The position numbers and the translations under genes were made by a program. 64,000 nucleotides of DNA from Kingdonia uniflora (taxonomy: Eukaryota; Streptophyta; Magnoliopsida; Ranunculales; Circaeasteraceae): NCBI GenBank assembly GCA_014058105.1, contig JACGCM010000393.1, positions 520,501 to 584,500 of the forward strand, read 5' to 3'. Position 1 is the stretch's first letter. The number at the start of each line of letters is the position of its first letter. Shown piece by piece: positions 11,961-23,448 of the stretch. Below the pieces are notes generated by a model. It worked only from the letters and a program-made list of their open reading frames with translations, had not been told where the DNA came from and did not search any database.

Positions 11961-13120
11961 ATGAATTCTGTACAGTGTTCTTCTATTGCTGAACTTCACC
12001 ACGAAAGAATATGCTGGAAAATTAAAGTTTTGATAGTCCGATTATGGCACGTCGTTGACTATAAACATAAAAACGAAATCAAAAGTATTGATATGATCGT
12101 GATGGATGAAAAGGTCGGTAAAATTTTTGTACTCTTATTAATTTTATTATTTCTTAATATTTGTTTTTTTGATAATTTTTTTTCGGGGAGAACAAATTCA
12201 TGCACGAATACCATCCAATCAATTGCTCAAGTTCAGGAAGAAATTAAAAGAAAGACGAGTTTATTACTTCTACAAGTTCAGTGTCGTAGTGCTTTCGGAT
12301 TGAGTTCTTATTCCATATCGTCCAATCAATCGTACTTACCAATTAATTTTTGACTGAGCAATAATGTCCAAATTAGCCCATGGATCAAAGAATTTTCCAA
12401 AGCAAACGTTTGCGTTAATCGATTTTGAGGATATTCATGAACGGAATAGTGATAATACAATTCTAACAGGTATTCACTACAATCCAATTTTACAAAATCA
12501 TTTTTTTTTCCCTAAGTTTCTTCTAACAATCTATATTTTCAATTTCTAGATGTGCAAGGAACATTGAACTTTTGGCCGAACGTCACTTATTTTACGAATG
12601 CATATGGTGAAAAAGTAAAGAAACTAATAATATCTATAAAAAATGAAAAGTTAGCCAAATTCAAATCAAATTATAAATTTATGTTATTTCAAAATGTTTA
12701 ATAATATGCTTATATATGTTTTTCAAATATTTATGGGTGTTTTACTAAAAGTAAAACTAAGAGGTGTTATAGTAGACCGCATACCCATCTTTAGTGGAAA
12801 AGAAATGGGTTAAATTATTGTCACAGTGACTTCGACGACCGTACAACAATATTTAGGTATATCAAGTATATAATTTTAATTACAAAAAAAATGTACTTTA
12901 AATGAACCTAACATTTTTCTTCTCTTCAGGTACTTACTAATTATCATCAACTGCTGCAACAAATGTGTATTTAAATAATGACTATTAGAACATCTACAAA
13001 ATTGAGTTGACTTTATGATCAGATGTCGAACTGTTGTTTAATTCGATTAGTTTTAATGAAATTCGTCGTACTATTTAATTTGCACTCTTTAACAAAATAA
13101 ATGTTAGAGTTTCACTGAGT
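11961..13120 (+). pseudogene. RPA70-like OB-fold protein of Helitron type, degenerate
   Basis: Exon 1 (11961-12117) reads IAELHHERICWKIKVLIVRL then DMIVMDEK, the first OB fold of Replication protein A large-subunit-like proteins. Exon 2 (12191-12469) reads EQIHARIPSNQLLKFRKKLK, then TYQLIFD and FALIDFEDIHERN. Exon 3 (from 12550) reads DVQGTLNFWPNVTYFTNAYG. Further down, VTVTSTTVQQYLGI (about 12815-12860) and LSSTAATNVYLNND (about 12940-12985) match the second OB fold. Two TGA codons lie in exon 2 and more stops follow. Many plant Helitrons encode such a protein, so it is probably the element's own gene rather than a captured host gene. It is non-functional. Confidence 0.7.
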
Positions 13121-14189
13121 TATGAACTGTGGTTTTTGTATTATTTTTCAAAATGTTTACAATAATAAAGTTTTATTTTATTTAAATTTGGATCGCCTAA
13201 GGATTAAGAATTTGGCTTATCTCACCAGTATGAGGCACAAAAAGTTGTACCCCTAAACAAACAAAATAAACTCAATTCGATGTCTTTGGCAAGTTCGTAT
13301 GAGCCTATTTCAAATGAACTAATATACTATCTACTCTCTCGGGTCGTTGACAACTAAAGGAGATCAACGTATTGGCCAGGGACTATGACTTAAGAATTTT
13401 CATGGATTGAGTCTTCACCAATGAATGCCATAAGTCATTGTTTACATTGGTAACATATAAGTTGGTGAACGGTAATGGTATATGTGGGTTTGGGATTACG
13501 GCATTTCTATTAAAACCTTAGTGTTGAAATTAACAAAAACCGAAATGCATTAGCCAAATACGTTCTCAAATACATTTAAATTTCACAACAATTTTTTTAA
13601 TGAAAATAATTTATTGATTGGTTTTTTTATTTGATACATAATGTTCTCAAACTTATGAAGATCATATTTCATATATGCTGGCAAAATCATAACTCATGGG
13701 TTATTTAAAGGTCTCAAAAACTACTTAAGTTTCTTCGCCAATATTTTGAAAAAGAAGATGGCAGAATCAAATGGGGAATTAGTGGACAATTCAAAGAACT
13801 CTAAGCGCATGATCAATAGACGGTGTAGCCATATATATGGATAGAGTATTAGGAATCGATTGAGGGCAAATGGAAGGCTTAAGAAATTGTAAGAAGAATT
13901 GTAAGATAAAGACGTGTGTAGTTTTGTACAACAAATTTTCATTTCTAACATTTTATTTCTTCCTTGCTTTAGTTTTTCTTTTTATGCTTTGTTTCATGTT
14001 TATGTGGTTCTTTTAGCTTATCTTTGATAGTGTACTTTTGTACTTGATTTTGTGGGATGAAGCTACCAATCACAATAAGAACATGCAAAAATTGATAAAT
14101 TAGTTTATTTGTGATTTAAATAAAAATAAGTTGTAAAGAAAATAATAATAATCATGTGTTGGACCATAACCCATTATGAACTTAACCAG
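13121..14189 (+). other. Helitron 1 3' region with small broken frame
   Basis: A short frame at 13759-13838 (MAESNGELVDNSKNSKRMIN) ends in a stop and continues in pieces. It may be the basic C-terminal tail of the RPA-like protein. Otherwise the sequence is AT-rich and non-coding. Confidence 0.35.
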
Positions 14190-14217
14190 CCGTGCGTAGC
14201 ACGGGCTCATAACCTAG
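14190..14217 (+). repeat. Helitron 1 3' hairpin and CTAG terminus
   Basis: The stem CCGTGC / GCACGG with a GTA loop (14190-14204) is followed by nine bases and CTAG. This is the form of a Helitron 3' end and presumably the stop signal for rolling-circle transfer. Confidence 0.75.
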
Positions 14218-14689
14218 TTTATATTATAAATCTCAGTTTTGTCCTACGTGGCATTGATTGTCCCGCGTGGCTTCGTTTATCCTACATGGCGGTGCAAACA
14301 TAATTAAATGTGCTTTGAAGAGTACTTAAAGTTGAGAATATGACTCACGTTTTGCTCTCTGACCCTTTAACTTCCCCAATCGATGCCATTTCCTATCTAC
14401 AGTGCACCTCTCCCAATTCTCAAAAGAAATAATGGAAAAAGAGCCCTAGCTTCTTCTCTCTCAAAGAATCTATTTTTTGTGTGTGACATCTTTAGCGCTT
14501 AACTATGTTTATCGTAAAAACACTTGCTATGGTATATCATGTTTATCACCAAAGTATTTTTTACAATCGTCTCATTTTGGTTACCCGTAGAGAAATTGGC
14601 AGGTAAACACACGATAAGGAAACTTTTCATTTTATCTTATGAAGATACAGATGGAATAACTTCATTTGTAAAATTGGAGCATTTATTTT

Positions 14690-14895
14690 TACAGCTTTCG
14701 TACCCGGGCCACGGACCGTCAATTCCCGACTAGATCCTCTAGGGCTTGTGCAATAGCCTACAAACCACACAATGACTGACGGGCTCATACTAACCTCAAA
14801 CCCCACTAGTGGTGAGATTCGAACGCCTAACCTCCCGATGGTTCTTTCCACACCATCACCACTAGAGCAGGTAGTTGGTGTAAGGTTGTGGTCAT
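14690..14895 (-). mobile_element. tRNA-derived SINE
   Basis: On the minus strand a perfect RNA polymerase III B box (GTTCGAATC, 14816-14824) lies about 30 bases downstream of an A-box-like TAGTGGTGATGG (about 14853-14864). This is the split promoter of tRNA-derived SINEs. The body continues with a GC-rich segment ending near 14700. No clear poly(A)/poly(T) tail or target duplication was found, so the ends are approximate. Confidence 0.6.
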
Positions 14896-15601
14896 AGCCT
14901 GTAGGGGAATTTTGCTCTGGAAATGATATCATGGCGTCACTGTCCAGCGAAATTGCATTTTTTGATTTAAACTGCATGACATAATTTTACCACCATAAGT
15001 TGATTAAATTCTTCCCAAACTTCAAGTAAGTTTCAAGGTAATCATGATTAACAAGTATATTACAGGTCCCTTAACAACAACATATGAGGGGGAGCAACAA
15101 ACATATACTACAAAAATGATCAGAATCTCGTGGTTGCTCCTTTAAAAATGATTAACATTAATTGATACTTGGATTGGGAATTCTGCAAAGGAAGCATGGG
15201 CTCAACTTTAGTGAAATAACCCGTGTCAACAACTCGAAAAAGTATGTGCAGAGATTGATGGCTTATACTAGTGAAAACCCAAGATTTACAGTTAACCTGT
15301 CTACTGTCATATACAGACACAATGACCTAAGAAGATGATGCTTGTAACTTCAGAAACAGGCACTCATTCCCTAAAAAAGGAGAGGACTACGAAGAAAATG
15401 ACTTAAACCAGGATGCATCCTTCAAGTGTGGCTTCAAAATCTCCCAGATATGGCTTGAACATTTGAACCCCACAATCTTTGATAAAATAACAGTAACCGC
15501 TTCATAGCTATAGATACAGTCAAGAAATCTGGGTGATTTTAGAGTAAACATATTACCAGCAGGGGAAAGACTTCTAGATTTTGCGTTTATCAGTTCGCCT
15601 G

Positions 15602-16687
15602 TCACTTGGCACCACGCCTAACAGTGTCTTCAGCCCTAGTAAGTGCATCAGTTAGAACGTCGATGGTCCAATCCTTCACGTCTTCCTGCATATCACAACA
15701 AGAAATAAGTACTTTTTTTAGAATTTAAGATTTATGCCAGAATAATACTACTAACTAAAATTCACTACGACAAACTCAGCAGTCTCTCAGACATATTACG
15801 GATGCAAAATAGTAACAAATGCTAAACTATTTAATTACTGATAGAAAATCATTAAAAAGATGCAATAAACAACTTTTTCATTTATGCATGCCATTCAGCA
15901 TATTATTTTAAGGAACCCCGATTTGGATTAACTTCAGGTTTTCGAGTACAGGTTTTAGGAGATTATTTACTCTTGAGATGCTGCTGTAATGAATTATATG
16001 GAAGTATGTTCTGAGTTCTGATCTTGTATAGTTACAGATAGAGAATAATACATATGGACGAAGAGGTTGGGAAGCTTTTTCTGTGAGAAAAATACATATA
16101 AACTGCGATGTGACTACACAGGCTACAAGGTCCAGAGTTATAGTTAGGAGAGGCTAGGCTTCTTCGACCTTCACGAAAAAAGAAGTCATTTCTGGATAGC
16201 TAGCTGTTAATAAGCTTAGACATAGCACCACAGTAAGAAGGGCTCGCGTCATTGCAACAGTAGAAAAAACACCCAAAACCTACTTTATACAAGCACGTAA
16301 ATTTAAGCCTCATTGGAAAGGCCACAAGGCTAAAGTATTGGGTGTTGCCTGTTGTTTTATTTATGTTGCTGAACCACGTTTCATTACATACAGAAGCCTG
16401 TGTTGTTTAATATTTGTTGCCTGTAGGTTTTTAGACCTACAAGGGGTGTTTATTGCCTATAGAAGGGGAAGTTGCACGGCTTAGAGGTTGCCACAAAGGT
16501 TTTTAAGCCTAGAACCAATACCCCTTGCTACTGGAACAAAACGAGTTTCTTCGGGAAATTAGTAGGGCTATCTTGCTCTTTCAAATTTGTGCTATATGTA
16601 AATGCTATTAATTAACTGCATCGAAAAGAAGAAAACAAATCATCTTGAAGCCAATAAAAAGCTAAAAATCAAGTGTTTAAGATGATA

Positions 16688-16726
<39 letters not shown>

Positions 16727-18481
16727 ATTAAGGATTATTGGTGAAGCTTTGAAGGTAATCTTTTGTTTCTAATAATCAATAGAAAGACCTCTGCAACTTT
16801 GTAAAATCCAATGGTCCTCTGAAGTTTGAACCCATTCTAGAACATATGAAATATACAAACTTATGACATGATATATTTGTCTATGGAACATTATGACCAC
16901 ATGAGTGCACCACTGCCATACATGCTGACACATCAAAGGCTCACGCTGAAAATCATATCTCCCCAACAAGAAAGAAAAGATAAAACTGAAGAACATATTA
17001 TTTTGCCATGAAAATGAAGGCAAGAACAAAAGAATGTGGTAAGGGAAATTATTTTGGTAAAGCAAGTAATAACAATGATATGATTGTACGCCTTACCATA
17101 TGCAATGTTTCATCAGTTCTTAATCGTGCACCTCGGCGAGCAAGCTTGGATTCAAAAGGAGTCCTTGGTCGCACTTCTTGAATATATTCCCACTCTTCAC
17201 GATCAAGCATCCTAACTGTCCCTTGACCAGCTGGAGCATTTTTAATTTTGCGTTCAATCCGCTCCTGGGATCTGGAATCATCGATCTACGACCACAATCA
17301 AAACAAGGAAAACTATTTAATTTTTTCATCAAGTAAGTTGTTTGGTTTGTGGAACACGAAGGAAAAAGTAAACTATTTTTCAAGGAATAGAATTTCTATG
17401 AAAATGGTCAAAAAACAATTTCATAGAAATCAAATTTCCTTTATTTGGATGGGAACGAGAGAAAATGAAGGGAAAAATCTAGAATATGTTAGCCTGCAAC
17501 AAATAAAAAGGCTTTGCATGAATAAAAAAAATAACAAAAAATAAATAGTAAAATCAGAGTTTCTACAAATCTAGTTTCTTTTGTTTAGTTGGGTATAGGG
17601 ATATGAAGGAAAGTATCTATAATACGCTTACTTGCAGCGAAATAAAAAGTTTTGGCAAGAAAAAAATATATATACAGTCAATATCGTGGTACCACCAAAT
17701 TTTCCCGTTATATTTTCTGAAACCAAATATGTCTCTTTCATTCTTTTTCTCCACCATATATTATCTCCGCCCAATTTTTATTTTTCTAGATTATCTTAAT
17801 CTAATTTTTTAACTTTAGGTCACCTCTATAAGATTTTCTAAGTCAAATTTACCCTTATATATATTCTCTTTCTAAATTATTCTAGTCCAAATTATTATCT
17901 CCAAATCTGATCTCCAAGTATCTCCACCCAAACCATTTTATATCTTAATTTTCTAAATCCAAAGTTTTCAAGGATTTCATTATCTTTTTATTTGTTCCAC
18001 GAAATAAACACAACTTTAATGATCCAAATGATATCCACTTGATGAACTAAAAATGCTGCAAATTATCTAATTGTGATCCAATAAACTGTTACAGTGAAGT
18101 AAGAGATCATACCATTACAAAGGAAAAAATAACTGGCCTCAATTGAATACAAAAAGAAGCAGAATAACAATTCAATATTTTCAATGCAGAATGTTATCTT
18201 ACCATCATGAGAATCTTAGAGAAGAGAGCAACGGCTACAGCAGTGAGAACCATAGGCATACTTAATGTGTCAAGATATTCAGTTGATTCTGGAACAGCGA
18301 CAAGCAATTCATTGTTCTTCGGATTCTTTTTCCTCTTCTTCTCTTGCTCAGCTATCCTTTTCTTTAGTGTCTCACTAGGACCGTTATAGGACCATGTGTG
18401 TGCCTTTCTCTGAGATCGTAATAGAATACGACTAACACCAGACATTGCAAACGTGAAGGGGATAATTTAATCAGGCAAATA
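15602..18481 (-). CDS. Conserved plant 171-residue single-pass membrane protein, 3 coding exons, intact
   Basis: Coding exons are 18445-18203 (81 codons), 17285-17097 (63) and 15685-15602 (27 plus stop). All junctions are phase 0 with GT donors and AG acceptors, and there is no internal stop or frameshift. Order: basic amphipathic N-terminus (MSGVSRILLRSQRKAHTWSY), a Lys-rich stretch, LDTL then one membrane segment (MPMVLTAVAVALFSKILMM), then QERIERKIKNAPAGQGTVRM, EEWEYIQEVRPRTPFESKLA and the C-terminus EDVKDWTIDVLTDALTRAED. I recognise the pattern as a conserved plant protein of unknown function. The basic N-terminus would suit an organelle membrane, but that is inference. A 36-base leader precedes the ATG after an acceptor at 18482-18483. 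It lies in the proposed Helitron 2 interval but looks functional. Confidence 0.75.
16688..16727. repeat. (AC)n(AG)n microsatellite
   Basis: Perfect dinucleotide runs acacac... switch to agagag... within the second intron of the 171-residue gene. Confidence 0.9.
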
Positions 18482-19202
18482 CTGAGGAAACCCTGGGATA
18501 TTTGAAACTATTTGCTCACTCTTAATGTCAAAGCTGACAGCGTATATTTTCTGGTAGTAGAGGCATGATTTAGAAAATGAATTCTGAAAGTGAAGAAGAT
18601 AAAAGAGAATGGAGTGATTATAATGTCCAACAAACAAGATAATCTATGTTACTGAAAAACATTACATTCATCATATAATTAGACCCTTATACGCAATTCA
18701 ACACATGGGCTACAGTATAGTAATCCCTTAGTAAAGAAGATATAAATTTTGTTCAAATTTTTGGGAAGCTTTAATGGAGGATAAATCATCATAAACAATC
18801 TTACATATTTACATTGTATGAATTCAATTTGTTATAATTTTAGGTACTGGGTCAATTGGGCGGTTTGTGAATGAGCCTAGTCAAAAGAGTGTGCATTATC
18901 TTCCCCAATTCATTAATTATTTTCTTTCACATATTCAACTACAATAAATAAACTCACACAAGTGATCGTTTAGTAACATTGAGAAATTCACAAGTTAGGG
19001 TGTGACTGATTGGATAAGTTTACTTTATTATAAAAAAAACTCTCGAGATCTCAATATCTTTCCAAAAAAAAACCCTCGGAGAAAAGCTGTTTATTTGAAT
19101 GCTAGAAAATATACATTTTCCAGTTTTCGATTGATTAATCCGTACAAAACTATCCAACAAAAAGTTAATGTCACATTAAATCTAACCAACTTGTCTACTA
19201 AT

Positions 19203-20560
19203 CTTTCATAACATTGATATCCCAGTTGAGTACAATTGGGTTCCACCCAGATGTGAAAGGTGCAATGCTTTCGGGTATAATGGTAGAGGATGTCATCTAA
19301 ACAGCTTGAATAAAAAAGTTGTTATCATTGAAGGGGAGAGAGACAACCAACAGCAAGTAAGGGACAACAAAAAGCAAAACATCAACACTAAAGAACCACC
19401 AAGCAGAAGGATGATTGGGAAGTGCCAAAGAATATAGTAAAGCAAAGAGTGACAACTTAACCTAGAAGGATGGAGATTGGCGCAGTTCCAAGTATCAGGC
19501 ATTATCTAATGACAATGAGAAGGAGATGAGCTAGGAAACAACAACTAACCAAAAGGAGACAGGTGCAGATTATGGGACTGCTGTAAACAAGGACGGAAAA
19601 GGGAAGGAGAAGCTGAGAATACAGCTACCAAAACAGATGGTAATAACAACCACAAGATGTCTAAAAGTGCTCTGAAAAGAGCAAAGAAGAGAACCAATAA
19701 GAAGCAGAGGGAAAGTAGGATTGCCAGCAATGCTGCCCCACCTTAAGGAGAAATACATGAAAGCCCGTGATGAGATAAAGAATAGCTCCAAGGGAGTAGC
19801 ACAACAACCAAAACTGTTCCCAATGCAGGAAAAAAAAAACAGTAGAGAAGAGTATGGGAGAGAGTGAGGCATTCGAACACTACACTAAAAGGGAGGCAAT
19901 TTCATATGAGTGTGAGAGAGAACTTATTACTAACCATGTTACACGTGCAGGTATGATTATCCCTAGGAGCACGCTAATTGTTGTAAATCCAGCCCCCAAG
20001 GACAGTTTCCTAGGGGCGTATTTGGAGTGAAGAAAGGATGCGAGGGAGAGGGTGCTTAAGCAAAAAAGCAAGGTATCTTTGGTGTTCTCATTAGAGTATG
20101 TTAATTTTATCAGGAACAACAATACTAAGGATAACCCCAAAAGACATCCTACTTTCCAGTGAGTACCACACCCAAGAGTGTGAGAGAACCACTAACTTTA
20201 TCTTTCTTAATCTTAGCAGGTAGTCCTTGGAGCAAAAGTTCCCCGACAATGGGGTTGAGCCCACCCTCCTAGGACAGTTTCCAAGGAAAGAAACATTTAG
20301 AATGAAGGGAGATAGTGAGGGAGAGAGTAGACAGAATGATAGAAAGACTACCTTGATGTTACACTTAAATGCAGGGGCCATTATATGGACTCAAAAGCTT
20401 AACTATAACCCCAAGGTTGTCCAATTTTTAACTGTATACTACACCTCAGAGAGTGAGGGGTTTACTAACAACGTGCTGTTTATTTCTACAAGAAAAGCAA
20501 GGAGCAGAAGGAACCCAATTACGAGGAGTATGTGCAGAATGTAAGAAAGGTCATCTTGTG
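19203..20560 (+). pseudogene. LINE ORF1-type remnant (zinc knuckle region)
   Basis: The stretch from about 19213 reads PVEYNWVPPRCERCNAFGYN, the zf-CCHC_4-like knuckle of plant LINE ORF1/DUF4283 proteins. Downstream is a K-, R- and Q-rich hydrophilic stretch with many stops (KMSKSALKRAKKRTNKKQRE near 19660-19720). Two related GC-richer segments (about 19985-20060 and 20235-20330) look like an internal duplication. The remnant sits in the leader intron of the 171-residue gene on the opposite strand. Confidence 0.5.
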
Positions 20561-20599
20561 GATGCATGACTTAACCCACGATTAGGAAATGGGAAGCAA

Positions 20600-21160
20600 G
20601 TATCGCGAGTAAAACCCCCTACATAGCCCTCATTTGCGAGTATCACGAGTTAAAGTTTAGAATCCCCTATTCCATCATGGACTGTATCTGTTCAACATTT
20701 TCTACTAACATATCTCATACATTATCTAAGAAATATGTAAAGCTCGACAGAAGAAAGATACTAAGAAAGCTAGCTAACTGTCAGCAATCGGATTAGCAAT
20801 TTCTGCATGTTATAATAACTACACCTTTTCTGCATGAAATTAGCACATTAATAACTATACCTTTTCTGCCTTGGTCCTTTGACAGAATTGAGAGTAAATG
20901 GATGTAAATATGACTCTCTCAACAAATGATCAATCTCAATGTGTATTTGTTAAACTGCTAGCGTTAACACTTAATAATTATCAAGGGTTGGGTATAAACT
21001 AAATAATCTACCATTAATAAAATGACTGTATTTCAAAACCGAATATGATTTTCGCATTTGACAAATTGGCTTGCACTTAGAAAACATATACCAAATTGGA
21101 TTGGTATAAACCCTAGATAAGAACAATGAATCAAAAATAAGAGATAAAAGATTGGAGGAG
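20600..21160. other. Intron sequence, no gene seen
   Basis: AT-rich DNA forming the start of the proposed leader intron of the 171-residue gene. No coding or structural feature is supported. Confidence 0.4.
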
Positions 21161-21170
21161 AAGAGCTTAC

Positions 21171-21300
21171 CAAATATCAAATTGGCTGAAACCCTAAAAT
21201 CTCTGTGAAATCAAACGCTCAAAGACGCTGTTAGATAGAGAATAACAGAGAAAGGGAGAGAGAGAGAAACTAAAGAAGTGAGATCTAGAGAGATGGACAA
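21171..21300 (-). other. Probable non-coding leader exon of the 171-residue gene
   Basis: On the minus strand a CT-rich stretch (CTCTCTCTCTCCCTTTCTC) runs into TTTAGGGTTTCAGCC and ends at a good GTAAGC donor at 21170-21169. This form is typical of plant 5' leader exons. The acceptor at 18483-18482 would join it to the ATG exon across a 2.7 kb intron that contains a LINE remnant. The transcription start was not located. Confidence 0.5.
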
Positions 21301-22389
21301 GAGGGCAACACTCGAGAAGAGAAAGAAATGAAAATGACGTGTTTTACCCTTTGTATTAACCTTTAAGACTGAGGGGTATTTCAGTCAGTTCAAAAATTGG
21401 GCAGACGTAGCTGACGTCAACTAAGCCATATCTTGATTACTTTTACAATTTACCTTAAACTAGTATTACGCTAAATAGTGGGGAGACTCGACCGCGATAT
21501 TTTTGTAAAAGCGATAAAGGTGTGCCTTCGGCACTAGACCTCTTTAGTTGCATGCGCTACCCAAATAGTACTTATGTAAAACTGCTACCAATTGTTGTAA
21601 TTAAAACATTTCTTACATGTTTTTAGCTTAACATTCTCCAAACTCATGCAATCTCAGATGAAAATTTAGAATCGATATTCTAAGAAGAAATGGGCAACAA
21701 TTCTCCAATTTTATAGAATTATAAATCACAAATAAATAATTTCATTTGGCCAACATTTTCATGTTTCATAAACTATCGTTTCATAAACCTGTATAACACA
21801 ATCAAAGAAAATTGGGCAGTATTTACCCAGTTCTATATAACTCACATTTGCAACATTTCCCTAGTTGGCCATTAAGGGCAATCTTTTCACCGAATGATTT
21901 TGGGGGCAGCTGATTTTTGTATGGCAATCTGATGGTTCTCATTAAGGGCAGCTATGGCTTTTCAAACTTCTGCTGATAGCGATTGCAGGTTATCTTAGAA
22001 TCCTGCAATTAACTGTCATTGTAGTCATCGATAGTCTCTAGTTTCTCTAGATGTCTCATAATATTAAGAATGTTCTTACAATAAACATAGAACATACTTG
22101 AAGAGAGATTATTTAGATAGTTGTGTCACTCAAAAGAGTTTGGGAAATTTTGAGGCATACTAACATGCCTTCTTTTGTACCCGTAAGTCTGTAACAGAGA
22201 ACCCCTTAACGGAGTACTTTAGACTTTCTTTAGATAACTTATAAAATTTTAATCATTTATATAATACATCTTCCACCATGAACAGTTTATGAAGCAGAAA
22301 AGAGAAGAAATATAGCTGATATTGACAAGTTTCTATAATACATGCAGCAATAAGCAAATTTATGTCAAACAGTTTAATTCGTACTCTGA
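21301..22389. other. Upstream region of the 171-residue gene
   Basis: This holds the probable promoter of the minus-strand gene, including the CRE-like palindrome ctgacgtcaac near 21411-21421. A stable hairpin GTGCC-TTC-GGCAC lies at 21522-21534. The remainder to 22389 is AT-rich and shows no gene. Confidence 0.4.
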
Positions 22390-22660
22390 AATCTTGTAAG
22401 AAAATAGGTTAAGTCTTATGAACCTGTAAGTATAGCTTTCCCTTTGATTGAGCAATAGCAATGTATATAGCAGCAACGTTTTCAGCAACAATGAAGAGCA
22501 ACAGTAACTCAGTTGTTGTTCTGGTAATGAGTAGCAACAATTATACCGGCAGGAAGTATGAGGTAAACTCTGGTAAAAGGCAATGGAATAACATGTAGGT
22601 TCAGCAGCAAAAACAGTTGGATTGGTAGCGCAAGTTCAGGCAGCAAGAGCTGTTGGGTAA

Positions 22661-22780
22661 GGCAGGTTTCGGCAAACAACAAACAGTTATCAGAACTGGT
22701 TGTAACAGCAGCAAGAAACAGGCAGATTCCGGCAAAGAACAAACAGTTATCAGAACTGGTTGTAACAGCAGCAAGAAGAA
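22661..22780. repeat. 60-bp tandem duplication in solo LTR
   Basis: Two units at exactly 60-bp spacing share aaacagttatcagaactggt followed by tgtaacagcagcaagaa, in the R/U5 part of the solo LTR. Confidence 0.85.
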
Positions 22781-23150
22781 CTGATCACCGGCAGTTTCAG
22801 GCAAGCAGTTGAAGTTTGAGGAGGGAACTCAGCGTCTACAGCAGAGAGAGAGGTTGTGATTGCTCGAGGCGTGGGTCACACTCTCTTTAAAGAGTATTTC
22901 GACCTATCTCGGGTAAGGTAACGAAGGTCTGATCTCTTTCCAGGATACAACGAGCGTAACGTATACAGTAGACTTCAGTTATCCCGGTAGAGTAGACTTC
23001 AGTTATCCCGGAAGTCTACGTAAGAATGAAGTATGCACCACAGGTACAAGAGAGAGAGAGAAGAGTTGTGTGAGAGAGAGAAGAGTTGTGTTCTGTGTTA
23101 TGTTTTAGAAGGTGGTGAGGAGTTGTTTTATAGAGAGAGTTTGCCCAACG

Positions 23151-23448
23151 GCTCTCTCTTTATTCAAACGTGTGGGACGTGTCCCTGAGGATTAGGTCTC
23201 CTCAAGAGGTGGAGAGAACAAAGTGAAGACCAAGACTAAGGAATAAACCAAGCCCAAGCCCAATGAACTTTTTTGTTAAAAAGATTATGGATACCCAAGG
23301 CTCTCTCTTTATTCAAACGTGTGGGACGTGTCCCTGAGGATTAGGTCTCCTCAAGAGGTGGAGAGAACAAAGTGAAGACCAAGACTAAGGAATAAACCAA
23401 GCCCAAGCCCAATGAACTTTTTTGTTAAAAAGATTATGGATACCCAAG
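23151..23448. repeat. 149-bp perfect tandem duplication in solo LTR
   Basis: Units 23151-23299 and 23300-23448 appear identical at every base by eye (both begin gctctctctttattcaaacg and end gattatggatacccaag). Identity implies a very recent duplication, or an assembly artefact. Confidence 0.85.

Larger units (their letters stand above)
5156..14217 (+). mobile_element. Helitron 1 (about 9.06 kb, gene-capturing)
   Basis: The proposed 5' end is TCTATATTATAAATCTCAG at 5156, preceded by A (5155). The proposed 3' end is CTAG at 14214-14217, preceded by the GC hairpin at 14190-14206. TC...CTRR ends with a hairpin about 7-12 bases before the 3' end, and insertion between A and T, are the Helitron hallmarks. 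Inside are several unrelated host exon groups with their introns, all on the plus strand (KAS I, CDT1-like, unknowns), and an RPA-like reading frame, a protein often encoded by plant Helitrons. No Rep/helicase is present, so the element is non-autonomous. The next Helitron starts with no base in between. Confidence 0.65.

Noticed and set aside
11847..12353. 168-codon frame taken as one protein
   Set aside because: It is open only by reading through an intron and out of frame in exon 2. The spliced RPA-like reading fits the family better.
14816..14864. tRNA gene
   Set aside because: Only A- and B-box-like motifs are present. No cloverleaf or acceptor stem can be drawn, so it was called a SINE.
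19545..20381. Overlapping Leu/Ser-rich minus-strand frames
   Set aside because: They are antisense shadows of the LINE ORF1-type remnant on the plus strand.
22509..22804. Leu-rich minus-strand frames (LLLLQPVLITVC repeated)
   Set aside because: Created by the 60-bp tandem duplication inside the solo LTR. Not a gene.
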